DNA of 64,000 nucleotides, from assembly GCF_900129705.1 (NCBI RefSeq), contig NZ_FQWO01000008.1:62001-126000 (forward strand), read 5' to 3'. Shown one piece after another: positions 43,323 to 52,441 of the stretch (the stretch's first letter is position 1; every line of letters starts with the position of its first letter). Both the position numbers and the translations under genes were made by a program. Under the pieces are notes generated by a model. The model was given only the letters and a program-made list of their open reading frames with translations. It was not told where the DNA came from and made no database searches. This stretch comes from Flavobacterium granuli. GTDB lineage: Bacteria > Bacteroidota > Bacteroidia > Flavobacteriales > Flavobacteriaceae.

Positions 43323-46300
43323 ATGATAAATAATAGAAATAATAACAATAAAGATAAAAACCCTGTAAAAAGGTTTAATAAAATCTCAATAGGTCTTGCT
43401 TCTCCTGAATCGATCTTGAAAGAATCAAGAGGTGAAGTTTTAAAACCAGAAACCATCAACTACCGTACGCACAAGCCTGAGCGTGACGGTCTTTTCTGTG
43501 AAAGAATTTTTGGACCAGTTAAGGATTTTGAATGTGCTTGTGGTAAGTATAAAAGAATTCGTTACAAAGGAATCATCTGCGACCGTTGTGGAGTAGAAGT
43601 TACTGAGAAAAAAGTACGTAGAGATAGAGTAGGACACATCAACCTTGTTGTGCCAATTGCTCACATCTGGTATTTCCGTTCGTTACCAAACAAAATTGGT
43701 TATATCCTAGGTCTTCCATCTAAGAAATTAGATATGATTATTTACTACGAAAGATACGTAGTAATTCAAGCGGGTATTGCTAAAAATGCTGACGGAGAAT
43801 CAGTTCAAAGACTAGACTTCTTAACTGAAGAAGAATATTTGAATATATTAGATACTCTTCCTGCTGACAATCAATATTTGGATGATTTTGATCCAAATAA
43901 ATTTGTTGCCAAAATGGGAGCTGAGTGTATTATGGACTTGTTGGCAAGAATTGATTTAGATCAATTGTCTTACCAATTAAGACATAGTGCAAATAATGAA
44001 ACTTCTAAACAACGTAAAACAGAAGCATTAAAAAGATTACAAGTAGTTGAATCTTTCCGTGAGTCTAACTTGAACCGTGAGAACCGTCCAGAATGGATGA
44101 TTATGAAAGTGGTTCCTGTTATTCCACCAGAATTACGTCCGCTTGTGCCACTTGATGGAGGTCGTTTTGCAACTTCAGATTTAAATGATTTATACCGTCG
44201 TGTAATTATACGTAACAACCGTTTGAAAAGATTAATGGAGATCAAAGCTCCTGAAGTGATCTTGAGAAACGAAAAACGTATGTTGCAAGAATCGGTAGAT
44301 TCATTATTTGATAATACAAGAAAAGCATCTGCTGTTAAAACAGAATCAAACAGACCATTAAAATCATTATCTGATTCCCTTAAAGGTAAGCAAGGACGTT
44401 TCCGTCAAAACTTACTTGGAAAACGTGTGGATTATTCTGCTCGTTCGGTAATTGTTGTTGGACCTGAATTGAAATTGTTCGAATGTGGTATCCCTAAGGA
44501 TATGGCAGCCGAATTATACAAACCTTTCGTTATCCGTAAATTGATAGAAAGAGGAATTGTAAAAACGGTTAAATCAGCTAAAAAAATAATAGATAAGAAA
44601 GAGCCTGTAGTTTGGGATATCCTTGAAAACGTAATTAAAGGTCACCCAATCTTACTGAACCGTGCTCCTACTTTGCACAGATTAGGTATTCAAGCTTTCC
44701 AACCAAAATTAATTGAAGGAAAAGCAATCCAATTGCACCCTTTAGTTTGTACGGCATTTAATGCGGATTTTGATGGGGATCAAATGGCAGTTCACTTACC
44801 ATTAGGACCAGAAGCTATTCTTGAAGCACAATTGTTAATGTTGGCTTCTCATAACATTCTGAATCCTGCAAATGGTGCGCCAATTACAGTACCTTCTCAG
44901 GATATGGTTTTGGGTCTATATTATATGACCAAAGAACGTATCTCAACACCAGAAAAGAAAATTTTAGGTCAAGATTTGACTTTCTATTCTGCTGAAGAAG
45001 TTAATATTGCATTGAATGAAGGAAGATTAGAATTGAATGCTCGTGTTAGAATTAGAGCAAAAGATTTTAATGATGAAGGAGAATTAGTATACAAAATTAT
45101 CCAAACAACTGCCGGACGTGTATTATTTAATGAAGTAGTACCAGAAGCAGCAGGATATATCAATGATGTATTGACTAAGAAAAACCTAAGAGATATTATC
45201 GGTCACGTATTAAATTCAACAAGCGTACCTGAAACGGCTGCTTTCTTGGATAACATGAAAGATATGGGGTACAAATTTGCCTTCAAAGGTGGTTTGTCAT
45301 TCTCTCTTGGTGATATTAGAATTCCAGATCAAAAACCTAAATTAATCGCTGACGCCAGAGAACAAGTTGAAGGTATTTCTGCTAACTATAACATGGGTCT
45401 TATTACTAATAACGAACGTTACAACCAAGTTATTGACGTATGGACTTCTGCTAATGCGCAATTAACAGAGTTGGCAATGAAAAACATTAGAGAAGACCAA
45501 CAAGGTTTCAACTCAGTGTATATGATGCTTGACTCTGGAGCAAGGGGATCTAAAGAACAAATTCGTCAGTTAACTGGTATGCGTGGTTTGATGGCTAAGC
45601 CAAAAAAATCTACTGCTGGTGGTGGTGAAATTATTGAAAACCCAATTCTTTCTAACTTTAAGGAAGGTCTTTCAATCCTTGAGTACTTTATCTCTACTCA
45701 CGGTGCTCGTAAAGGACTTGCGGATACGGCTCTTAAAACGGCGGATGCTGGATACTTAACAAGAAGGTTACATGATGTTTCTCAAGATGTTATCGTTAAT
45801 ATTGATGATTGTGGTACATTAAGAGGTGTTGAAGTTTCTGCATTGAAAAAGAATGAAGAAATAGTTGAATCATTAGGAGAAAGAATTTTAGGACGTGTTG
45901 CTTTGCAAGATGTTGTTAATCCTTTAACTAGTGAAGTGTTAGTTCAAGCTGGACAACAAATTACTGAGGCTATAATGAAAGTTATTGAAGCTTCTCCTAT
46001 CGAGAAAGTGGAAGTACGTTCACCGCTTGTTTGTGAGGCTACAAAAGGTATTTGTGCTAAATGTTACGGTAGAAACTTAGCTACTGGAAAAATGACTCAA
46101 AGAGGTGAAGCAGTTGGAGTTATCGCTGCTCAGTCTATTGGAGAGCCAGGAACACAGTTAACATTGCGTACATTCCACGTCGGTGGGGTTGCGGGTGGTA
46201 TTTCTGAAGAATCCAGTATCATTACGAAATTCAACGGTAAGCTTGAAATCGAAGATCTTAAAACTGTAAAAGGTGAGGATAACGAAGGAAATGCTGTTGA

Positions 46301-47636
46301 TATTGTGGTTTCTCGTTCAACTGAATTGAAATTAGTAGACGAAAAAACAGGTATTGTTTTAAATACACATAACATTCCTTACGGATCAAGTATTTTTGTA
46401 AAAGACGGTCAGTCTGTTGCAAAAGGAGATGTAATCTGTAAATGGGATCCATATAATGGGGTTATTGTTTCGGAATTTACCGGTAAAATTGCTTACGAAG
46501 ATTTAGAGCAAGGTCAATCATTCATGGTTGAAATTGATGAGCAAACTGGTTTCCAAGAAAAAGTAATCTCTGAGGCAAGAAATAAGAAATTAATTCCAAC
46601 TTTATTAGTTTACGGTAAAGACGGTGAATTGATCCGTTCTTACAACTTACCGGTTGGAGCTCACTTGATGGTTGAAGACGGAGAGAAAATTAAAGCGGGT
46701 AAAGTATTGGTGAAAATTCCACGTCGTTCTTCTAAATCTGGGGATATTACAGGAGGTTTACCAAGAATTACAGAACTTTTAGAAGCTCGTAATCCTTCAA
46801 ACCCAGCTGTAGTTTCTGAGATTGATGGTGTTGTTTCTTTTGGAAAAATCAAAAGAGGTAACCGTGAGATCGTTATCGAATCTAAATTTGGTGATGTTAG
46901 AAAGTACTTAGTAAAACTTTCAAGTCAAATTCTTGTTCAAGAGAATGACTTCGTAAGAGCTGGTGTACCTTTGTCTGACGGAGCGATTACTCCAGACGAT
47001 ATCTTAAGAATTAAAGGACCTGCTGCTGTTCAACAGTATCTAGTAAATGAAATTCAAGAGGTATACCGTTTACAAGGGGTGAAAATTAATGATAAGCACT
47101 TTGAGGTAGTAATACGTCAAATGATGCGTAAAGTAAGAGTTCAAGATCCAGGAGATACATTGTTCCTAGAAGATCAATTGATTCATACTAAAGATTTTAT
47201 CGTAGAAAACGATAAATTGTACGGAATGAAGGTGATTGAAGACGCTGGTGATTCTACGAATTTGAAAGAAGGTCAAATTATTTCGCCTCGTGAGTTGCGT
47301 GATGAAAATTCTCTTTTGAAACGTACGGATAAAAACCTAGTTGTGGCTCGTGATGTAATCACTGCAACTGCGACTCCGGTATTACAAGGTATTACAAGAG
47401 CATCTCTTCAAACGAAATCATTCATTTCTGCGGCTTCTTTTCAGGAAACCACTAAAGTATTGAACGAAGCTGCTGTTGCAGGTAAGATCGATTACTTAGA
47501 AGGATTGAAAGAAAATGTAATTGTAGGTCATAGAATCCCTGCCGGAACGGGTATGAGAGAATACGATCATACAATTGTAGGTTCAAAAGAAGATTATAAT
47601 GATATGATGGCTAATAAAGAGGAATATATTTACTAA
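43323..47636 (+). CDS. rpoC: DNA-directed RNA polymerase subunit beta'
   Basis: RpoC carries the catalytic metal site. The 1437 residues include the N-terminal zinc ribbon ([22 protein letters not shown]), the lid and rudder region, the catalytic [12 protein letters not shown] motif at about residue 480, the bridge-helix region with [23 protein letters not shown], and the second zinc site ([14 protein letters not shown]). It is slightly longer than E. coli (1407). DUF3467 follows 3 bp after its stop. Confidence 0.98.
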   Translation: MINNRNNNNKDKNPVKRFNKISIGLASPESILKESRGEVLKPETINYRTHKPERDGLFCERIFGPVKDFECACGKYKRIRYKGIICDRCGVEVTEKKVRRDRVGHINLVVPIAHIWYFRSLPNKIGYILGLPSKKLDMIIYYERYVVIQAGIAKNADGESVQRLDFLTEEEYLNILDTLPADNQYLDDFDPNKFVAKMGAECIMDLLARIDLDQLSYQLRHSANNETSKQRKTEALKRLQVVESFRESNLNRENRPEWMIMKVVPVIPPELRPLVPLDGGRFATSDLNDLYRRVIIRNNRLKRLMEIKAPEVILRNEKRMLQESVDSLFDNTRKASAVKTESNRPLKSLSDSLKGKQGRFRQNLLGKRVDYSARSVIVVGPELKLFECGIPKDMAAELYKPFVIRKLIERGIVKTVKSAKKIIDKKEPVVWDILENVIKGHPILLNRAPTLHRLGIQAFQPKLIEGKAIQLHPLVCTAFNADFDGDQMAVHLPLGPEAILEAQLLMLASHNILNPANGAPITVPSQDMVLGLYYMTKERISTPEKKILGQDLTFYSAEEVNIALNEGRLELNARVRIRAKDFNDEGELVYKIIQTTAGRVLFNEVVPEAAGYINDVLTKKNLRDIIGHVLNSTSVPETAAFLDNMKDMGYKFAFKGGLSFSLGDIRIPDQKPKLIADAREQVEGISANYNMGLITNNERYNQVIDVWTSANAQLTELAMKNIREDQQGFNSVYMMLDSGARGSKEQIRQLTGMRGLMAKPKKSTAGGGEIIENPILSNFKEGLSILEYFISTHGARKGLADTALKTADAGYLTRRLHDVSQDVIVNIDDCGTLRGVEVSALKKNEEIVESLGERILGRVALQDVVNPLTSEVLVQAGQQITEAIMKVIEASPIEKVEVRSPLVCEATKGICAKCYGRNLATGKMTQRGEAVGVIAAQSIGEPGTQLTLRTFHVGGVAGGISEESSIITKFNGKLEIEDLKTVKGEDNEGNAVDIVVSRSTELKLVDEKTGIVLNTHNIPYGSSIFVKDGQSVAKGDVICKWDPYNGVIVSEFTGKIAYEDLEQGQSFMVEIDEQTGFQEKVISEARNKKLIPTLLVYGKDGELIRSYNLPVGAHLMVEDGEKIKAGKVLVKIPRRSSKSGDITGGLPRITELLEARNPSNPAVVSEIDGVVSFGKIKRGNREIVIESKFGDVRKYLVKLSSQILVQENDFVRAGVPLSDGAITPDDILRIKGPAAVQQYLVNEIQEVYRLQGVKINDKHFEVVIRQMMRKVRVQDPGDTLFLEDQLIHTKDFIVENDKLYGMKVIEDAGDSTNLKEGQIISPRELRDENSLLKRTDKNLVVARDVITATATPVLQGITRASLQTKSFISAASFQETTKVLNEAAVAGKIDYLEGLKENVIVGHRIPAGTGMREYDHTIVGSKEDYNDMMANKEEYIY

Positions 47637-47639
47637 GAC

Positions 47640-47951
47640 ATGAGTAATTCTAATCAACAACAAGAGCAAATAAATATTGAATTGGATGAAAAAACAGCTG
47701 AAGGAATTTATTCTAATTTAGCTATAATCAATCATTCTTCATCTGAGTTTGTTTTAGATTTTGTAAGTATCATGCCTGGTGTTCCTAAGGCCAAAGTGAA
47801 ATCAAGAATTGTCTTGACCCCACAGCATGCCAAAAGACTATTGAAGGCTATTGGAGAGAATATTCATCGATTTGAAATAGCCCACGGCGAAATCAAAGAC
47901 ACTGAACAAGCTCCTATTCCGCTTAATTTTGGTCCTGCAGGACAAGCATAA
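47640..47951 (+). CDS. DUF3467-family protein
   Basis: The protein has 103 residues with no signal or membrane segment. It shows the DUF3467 pattern: NIELDEKTAEGIYSNLAIINHSSSEFVLDFVSIMPG, then KVKSRIVLTPQHAKRLLKAI. This small family of unknown function often sits next to rpoC in Flavobacteriia. Three bases separate it from rpoC, so it shares the polymerase transcript. A terminator follows at once. Association with RNA polymerase is suggested only by position. Confidence 0.88.
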   Translation: MSNSNQQQEQINIELDEKTAEGIYSNLAIINHSSSEFVLDFVSIMPGVPKAKVKSRIVLTPQHAKRLLKAIGENIHRFEIAHGEIKDTEQAPIPLNFGPAGQA

Positions 47952-47957
47952 TTTTAT

Positions 47958-47990
47958 AAAAAGGCTTCCCATTGTGGAAGCCTTTTTTTT
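47958..47990 (+). terminator. Terminator of the rpoBC operon
   Basis: AAAAAGGCTTCC (47958-47969), loop CATTGT, GGAAGCCTTTTT (47976-47987), then more T: a strong intrinsic terminator. Confidence 0.9.
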
Positions 47991-48016
47991 GTCTTAGTGT
48001 TTTTTAAAGTTACTTT

Positions 48017-48051
48017 ATCCCGATAGTCGTGTACTCTCGGGATTCTTTTTT
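48017..48051. terminator. Second hairpin with T run downstream of rpoBC
   Basis: ATCCCGA (48017-48023) pairs with TCGGGAT (48037-48043) and is followed by CTTTTTTT. The ATCCCGATAG...CTCGGGAT pattern is a common Flavobacterium intergenic hairpin. Confidence 0.5.
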
Positions 48052-48247
48052 TAAGTGCTGTTTGTTTAGCGGTTAATGTTTTAATAAACTAAATATAACG
48101 GTTTGTTTGTACTGTGTGTTGCTACATTTTTGTAGCTAAACGTTTATAACAGCAGTTTATCGAAAATATTTTTTTGTAGGTTATTGTTGATTTAGTTTTG
48201 GTCAAGAATAAGTGATAAAGGTTTATCATTTGAAAAAAAAGAATAGT

Positions 48248-48601
48248 ATGAACAATTTTTTTACACATAACGACAACAAAAAATCTTTTACATTCTACTT
48301 CGTTGTTGCTATTGTTTTATTGTTTAATGTTACTGCTTTTGGTCAGTCTGTTGAGCAAAATGCAGTTGTATCTACCGCTAATGAAACTACTCACGAAATA
48401 AAACAAGAAACGTCTGTTAGAAATTCTAATTTAGAATTTGTTCTTTGGTTTATGACTTCAAAACAAAATCCAAATAGTACAATATCAACTGAAGGAGCAA
48501 ATGCTAAAAAGCAAATTATGACTTCTGGTTTAACGCCTAACCGTTTGTTGATAAAAGCTTTTTTGAAAAAAGCAGTAAACTTTGAAAGTGCCCTAGCATA
48601 A
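48248..48601 (+). CDS. Small secreted protein of unknown function
   Basis: The 117 residues start at the ATG at 48248; a GTG lies in frame at 48212 but would add a poor n-region. A signal peptide (about residues 1-33, TAFGQS) is clear. The mature part has an Asn/Ser/Thr-rich stretch (NPNSTISTEGAN) and a Lys-rich end (LLIKAFLKKAVNF). I do not recognise a family. The gene has its own terminator. Whether it is expressed is not shown by the sequence. Confidence 0.6.
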   Translation: MNNFFTHNDNKKSFTFYFVVAIVLLFNVTAFGQSVEQNAVVSTANETTHEIKQETSVRNSNLEFVLWFMTSKQNPNSTISTEGANAKKQIMTSGLTPNRLLIKAFLKKAVNFESALA

Positions 48602-48654
48602 TAAAGCAATTATTTTCCTTTTGGATAAATAGAAATAGCAGAAAATACAAAGCA

Positions 48655-48690
48655 TAAAAAAACCGTTGATTTTCATCAACGGTTTTTTTT
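48655..48690. terminator. Bidirectional terminator after the small secreted gene
   Basis: A run of A, then ACCGTTGAT (48662-48670), loop TTTC, ATCAACGGT (48675-48683) and T8. It serves both the small gene and the leftward transketolase genes. Confidence 0.85.
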
Positions 48691-48718
48691 ATTTCAAGAA
48701 AGGATTATCCCTATGAAC

Positions 48719-49672
48719 TTATTTTCTTTTGATCACTCTTTCTACAGCTTCAACAATCGCTTGATTGTTCAATTTGTATTTCTCCATAAGTTGTTCCGGA
48801 GTTCCAGATTCACCAAAGCTGTCATTTACCGCTACAAACTCCTGTGGAGCTGGGTGGTGTAATGCCAATACTCTAGAAACGCTTTCGCCAAGACCTCCAA
48901 GAATATTGTGCTCTTCAGCGGTAACAATGCATTTAGTTTTGGCCAATGATTTTAGAATAGCTTCTTCGTCCAATGGTTTAATAGTATGAATGTTAATTAC
49001 CTCGGCAGAAATTCCTTTTGCTTCCAATGCTTCAGCAGCAATAAGAGCTTCCCAAACCAGATGACCTGTAGCAACAATAGTTACATCAGTACCTTCGTTT
49101 AAAAGGATTGCTTTTCCAATTACGAAAGGTTCGTCAGCAGGCATGAAATTTGGCACTACAGGACGTCCAAAACGCAAATAAGCAGGGCCATGATGATCGG
49201 CAAGAGCAAGAGTCGCAGCTTTGGTTTGATTGTAATCACATGTATTGATTACGGTCATTCCCGGCAACATTTTCATTAAACCGATATCTTCAAGTATTTG
49301 GTGTGTAGCTCCGTCTTCTCCTAGTGTTAAACCAGCGTGAGAAGCACAAATTTTTACATTTTTTTCAGAGTAAGCTACTGATTGACGAATTTGGTCATAT
49401 ACTCTTCCTGTAGAAAAGTTAGCAAAAGTTCCTGTGAAAGGAATTTTCCCACCAATAGTTAAACCAGCTGCAATTCCAATCATATTTGCTTCAGCAATTC
49501 CGATTTGAAAAAAACGCTCTGGATGATTTTTCTTGAAATCGTCAAATTTCAACGATCCAATTAAATCAGCACAAAGTGCCACTACGTTTTCATTTTTTTG
49601 ACCTAACTCAGTCATTCCCGCACCAAAACCCGAACGAGTATCTTTACTTCCTGTGTTTGTATATTTTTTCAT
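48719..49672 (-). CDS. Transketolase, C-terminal subunit
   Basis: Split transketolases carry the pyrimidine-binding and C-terminal domains in this subunit. The 317 residues show the conserved GIAEANMIGIAAGLTIGGKIPFTG segment with the catalytic Glu, SHAGLTLGEDGATHQ and a C-terminal Rossmann-like domain (VTAEEHNILGGLG). It works with the N-terminal half upstream (82 bp away), together shifting two-carbon ketol units in the pentose phosphate pathway. A 16-bp tandem repeat lies between the halves. Confidence 0.93.
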   Translation of the reverse strand: MKKYTNTGSKDTRSGFGAGMTELGQKNENVVALCADLIGSLKFDDFKKNHPERFFQIGIAEANMIGIAAGLTIGGKIPFTGTFANFSTGRVYDQIRQSVAYSEKNVKICASHAGLTLGEDGATHQILEDIGLMKMLPGMTVINTCDYNQTKAATLALADHHGPAYLRFGRPVVPNFMPADEPFVIGKAILLNEGTDVTIVATGHLVWEALIAAEALEAKGISAEVINIHTIKPLDEEAILKSLAKTKCIVTAEEHNILGGLGESVSRVLALHHPAPQEFVAVNDSFGESGTPEQLMEKYKLNNQAIVEAVERVIKRK

Positions 49673-49684
49673 TATTCTTTTAAA

Positions 49685-49716
49685 ATTGAAAGATTAAAAA
49701 ATTGAAAGATTAAAAA
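49685..49716. repeat. 16-bp perfect tandem duplication between transketolase halves
   Basis: ATTGAAAGATTAAAAA occurs twice in a row (49685-49700 and 49701-49716), within the 82-bp spacer. Confidence 0.8.
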
Positions 49717-49754
49717 AATCTGAAATCAGAAGTCATTAATCGCCAATTTTAATT

Positions 49755-50609
49755 CTAGTAGTCGCTTTGTCCGCCAGTATTGTAATTTTGTGTCAAAGCC
49801 GCTTCCAGTTGCGCGTCATTTGGCGCTTTACCATGCCAAGCATGAGTATGCATCATAAAATCTACACCGTTACCCATTTCAGTATGTAATAATACACAAA
49901 CCGGCTTTCCTTTTCCTGTTCTGGATTTTGCGTCAGTCATTCCTGCGATAATCGCTTCGATGTTATTTCCTTCTTTGATTTCAAGAACTTCCCAATCAAA
50001 AGCTTCAAACTTAGCGCGGATGCTACCCATGTTCAATACTTCATCAGTAGAACCATCAATTTGTTTTCCGTTTAAATCTACTGTGGCAATAATATTGTCT
50101 ACTTTTTTAGCAGAAGCATACATAATTGCTTCCCAGTTTTGACCTTCCTGTAATTCACCATCACCATGAAGAGAGTAAATTATATGATTGTCATTGTTTA
50201 GCTTTTTAGCTTGTGCAGCTCCAATAGCCACTGACAATCCTTGTCCAAGAGAACCCGATGCCATTCTAACTCCAGGTAAACCGTCATGAGTAGTAGGGTG
50301 TCCTTGCAATCTTGAATTAATCAGACGGAAAGTCGCTAATTCAGAAACTGGAAAATAACCGCTTCTTGCTAATACGCTGTAAAATACAGGTGAAATATGT
50401 CCGTTTGAAAGGAAAAAAAGATCTTCTCCAATTCCGTCCATATCAAATCCTTCTTTGCGTTCCATTAGGTTTTGGTACAGGGCTACCAAAAATTCAGTAC
50501 AACCAAGAGAGCCTCCTGGGTGACCTGAGTTGACAGCGTGTACCATTCGAAGAATATCTCTTCTGACTTGGATAGTTAAATCGTTTAATTGTTGTGTGTT
50601 AGGCTTCAT
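49755..50609 (-). CDS. Transketolase, N-terminal subunit
   Basis: This 284-residue subunit carries the thiamine pyrophosphate-binding domain: VNSGHPGGSLGCTEFLVALY, the GDGELQEGQNWEA metal/TPP motif and VDLNGKQIDG. In these split enzymes the N-terminal gene is first in the operon, as here. The start ATG follows an A/T-rich leader without a Shine-Dalgarno sequence. A split form rather than one 660-residue chain is common in this phylum. Confidence 0.93.
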   Translation of the reverse strand: MKPNTQQLNDLTIQVRRDILRMVHAVNSGHPGGSLGCTEFLVALYQNLMERKEGFDMDGIGEDLFFLSNGHISPVFYSVLARSGYFPVSELATFRLINSRLQGHPTTHDGLPGVRMASGSLGQGLSVAIGAAQAKKLNNDNHIIYSLHGDGELQEGQNWEAIMYASAKKVDNIIATVDLNGKQIDGSTDEVLNMGSIRAKFEAFDWEVLEIKEGNNIEAIIAGMTDAKSRTGKGKPVCVLLHTEMGNGVDFMMHTHAWHGKAPNDAQLEAALTQNYNTGGQSDY

Positions 50610-50700
50610 TTTGTGTGTAAAAGTTAAACTTGCGCAAAGGTAATTTTATTTTGACGTAAGACAAATGATTTTTTATAATAGTTACAGTAGCTTGTGTTGA

Positions 50701-50724
50701 AAAAAAAGCCCGAAATTGGGCCTT
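50701..50724 (-). terminator. Terminator of the rhodanese operon
   Basis: Read on the minus strand, GGCCC...GGGC forms a short GC-rich stem followed by T8. It lies 77 bp past the second rhodanese stop. Confidence 0.7.
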
Positions 50725-50800
50725 TTGGAATTTTATTTAAAAAATAAAGCATTCTTTCTGTTGTAACTTACGAGTTTTTTAGGATGCTGTCTTTCTGGAT

Positions 50801-51115
50801 TTATTGTATTTTGTTTTGCAAACTACTCCAGCCGCCACCATTATAAACTTGCTCAAAACCATTTGATTTCAAAATGTTTTTTGCCGATGCGCTTCGCATT
50901 CCCGATGCGCAGCAAGTGATAATCGGGCTGTCTTTTTTTATTTTCGAAATGTGTTTTGAAAGTTCATTTAAAGGAGCGTTTATCGAGCCTTTTATGTGTC
51001 CTTGTTTGTACTCACCGGGAGAACGTACATCCAGTATAATAGCTCCATTTTTCACTAAATCAGCGTAGTTTACTTTTGGTCCTAGACCCAATAGTTTTTT
51101 GAGAGTGTTTATCAT
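50801..51115 (-). CDS. Rhodanese-like single-domain protein (second of a tandem pair)
   Basis: Rhodaneses carry sulfur as a cysteine persulfide. The 104 residues include DVRSPGEYKQGHIKGSINAPL and the active loop CASGMR with Cys69 and Arg74. No signal peptide is present, though a short hydrophobic N-terminal start (MINTLKKLLGLG) may contact the membrane. It lies 2 bp downstream of a second rhodanese, so the pair is co-transcribed. The loop has six residues, typical of sulfurtransferases rather than of phosphatases such as Cdc25, whose loop is one residue longer. Confidence 0.9.
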   Translation of the reverse strand: MINTLKKLLGLGPKVNYADLVKNGAIILDVRSPGEYKQGHIKGSINAPLNELSKHISKIKKDSPIITCCASGMRSASAKNILKSNGFEQVYNGGGWSSLQNKIQ

Positions 51116-51117
51116 GA

Positions 51118-51405
51118 TTATTTTGTTGCTTGTGATTTGTAATAGTTAACGTCTAGCCAAGAACCTCCATTGTAACATTCTATTCCTTGTTGTGAAAGGA
51201 AATGTTGGGCTTGGCCGCTTCTGTTTCCTGAAGCACAGCATAAAATTATAGGTGTTTTGATGTTTTTTATTTCGTCTATTCTTTCCGGTATTTCATTCAA
51301 AGGAATGTTGATTGAATCAACAACGTGGCCTCCCATGAACTCGGCATAAGAGCGTACATCGATTATTGTTCCTTGGTTTTCTGTGATTATTTTTTCTAAA
51401 TCCAT
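51118..51405 (-). CDS. Rhodanese-like single-domain protein (first of a tandem pair)
   Basis: The protein has 95 residues, with the DVRSYAEFMGGHVVDSINIPL block and the active loop CASGNR with Cys57 and Arg62. It is similar to but distinct from the next gene, so the pair is an old duplication. On the coding strand 19 A residues run straight into the ATG, forming a 20-A tract with the start codon. No other start in frame is plausible. Confidence 0.9.
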   Translation of the reverse strand: MDLEKIITENQGTIIDVRSYAEFMGGHVVDSINIPLNEIPERIDEIKNIKTPIILCCASGNRSGQAQHFLSQQGIECYNGGSWLDVNYYKSQATK

Positions 51406-51484
51406 TTTTTTTTTTTTTTTTTTTAGATGATTTGGAATTAAAGCGATGTTTGTTGTTGAATCGCTCTAAATCTATTTTATGAGA

Positions 51485-51492
51485 CAAAAGTA
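51485..51492 (-). promoter_or_regulatory. Predicted -7 box of the rhodanese operon
   Basis: TACTTTTG on the minus strand, about 80 bp before the first start codon. No -33 TTG is present at the right spacing, which would fit a need for an activator. Confidence 0.45.
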
Positions 51493-51514
51493 ATATAGCA
51501 AATAGATGTTTACA

Positions 51515-51528
51515 GTAACTTTTGTTAC
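51515..51528. promoter_or_regulatory. Candidate Crp/Fnr-type operator
   Basis: GTAAC-TTTT-GTTAC is a perfect 5+5 dyad. Its centre lies about 43 bp upstream of the transcription start expected from the -7 box at 51485-51492, close to the class II activator position. No regulator is identified, so this is a prediction. Confidence 0.4.
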
Positions 51529-51630
51529 ACAAGGTAAATTTACTGTTTAATTTTTGAAGTATACTGGAGTGATTTTTGAAGTTTTTTTTTAAGTAATATT
51601 AAAGTCGAATTAGTAATAAATCATAAAAAA

Positions 51631-51649
51631 AGCCTGTCTAAAACAGGCT
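51631..51649 (-). terminator. Terminator of the DoxX gene
   Basis: On the minus strand AGCCTGT, loop TTTAG, ACAGGCT is followed by TTTTTT. Confidence 0.75.
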
Positions 51650-51692
51650 AAATATCAATTGTTGTTTAAATCTTCTGGTTTATATTTAGGTT

Positions 51693-52106
51693 CTATTTTT
51701 TCAAAACAGCATCAATAGAAAACGTACCGCTACCCAATAAAAATAAAGCACAATACGATAGTAAATACATTAAAGCGGGTTCCATTGTTCCCAGGCTATC
51801 ATTGATATGGATAATAAACACGGCAACAGCCATTGTGATAATGAGCGGAATCAAAGCTAATCTGGTCCATAATCCAATTACAATTAATAAGGAGCATAAT
51901 ACTTCGGCAAAAACGGTTAAGATTAATGAAGCTGGAGCACCAATACCTATTGGGTCGCCAAATTCCATGTTGCCATTTATTAAGTTCATCAGTTTTGGGA
52001 TGCCATGGCTCAACATCAATAAGCCAAGTGTCAATCGCAAAATAAGTGAAGTCCAAGCTGCAGCATTGGCAGACCAAGAAATTGGGGATACTAGTTTTTG
52101 AATCAT
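51693..52106 (-). CDS. DoxX-family membrane protein
   Basis: The protein has 137 residues with four hydrophobic helices and the DoxX motifs LILRLTLGLLMLSHGIPKL near the start and FAEVLCSLLIVIGLWTRLA in the middle. DoxX-type proteins are small quinone-linked or unknown membrane subunits. The function here is not clear. It lies just upstream of the rhodanese genes on the same strand, but its own terminator separates them. Confidence 0.88.
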   Translation of the reverse strand: MIQKLVSPISWSANAAAWTSLILRLTLGLLMLSHGIPKLMNLINGNMEFGDPIGIGAPASLILTVFAEVLCSLLIVIGLWTRLALIPLIITMAVAVFIIHINDSLGTMEPALMYLLSYCALFLLGSGTFSIDAVLKK

Positions 52107-52441
52107 TATTTAAGTTTTAGGTTTATAACTCTTTCAAATTTAATATAATTTTTAAAAGAATTTACTGCGCTTTAAAAAAAATGTAAATTAAGATTGTTGT
52201 AATTATCCTTTTCTTGGAAGAGGAAATTATATGTATTTTCTGTTGCGTCTATTTTAAAATTATTTTTCGCATGAAGGATTGTAGCGGCATGAAGATAGAG
52301 TGGAAAGCCTGATTGGAGAGTTGGAGGAAGGCGCACTTAATAGAAATCATAAAACATTTTTAATTTTTTAGCTTATCTAATTATCTAGTTTTCAAATTAA
52401 CCTATCTTTGCCCGCCGAACAATCGGTAGAAAAACGTTACT
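52107..52441. other. Intergenic region between divergent doxX and tgt genes
   Basis: There is no coding frame I can support in these 335 bp. On the minus strand CAAATTTA (52135-52142) gives a -7 box TAAATTTG for doxX, and the right end has the tgt -7 box. The middle is AT-rich with no hairpin that stood out. Confidence 0.6.
52403..52410 (+). promoter_or_regulatory. Predicted -7 box for tgt
   Basis: TATCTTTG matches TAnnTTTG, 32 bp before the ATG. No clear -33 element. Confidence 0.5.

Noticed and set aside
49685..49716. Tandem duplication as a CRISPR-like or phase-variable array
   Set aside because: Only two 16-bp copies lie between transketolase halves, with no spacer; similar short AT-rich duplications are common in these genomes.
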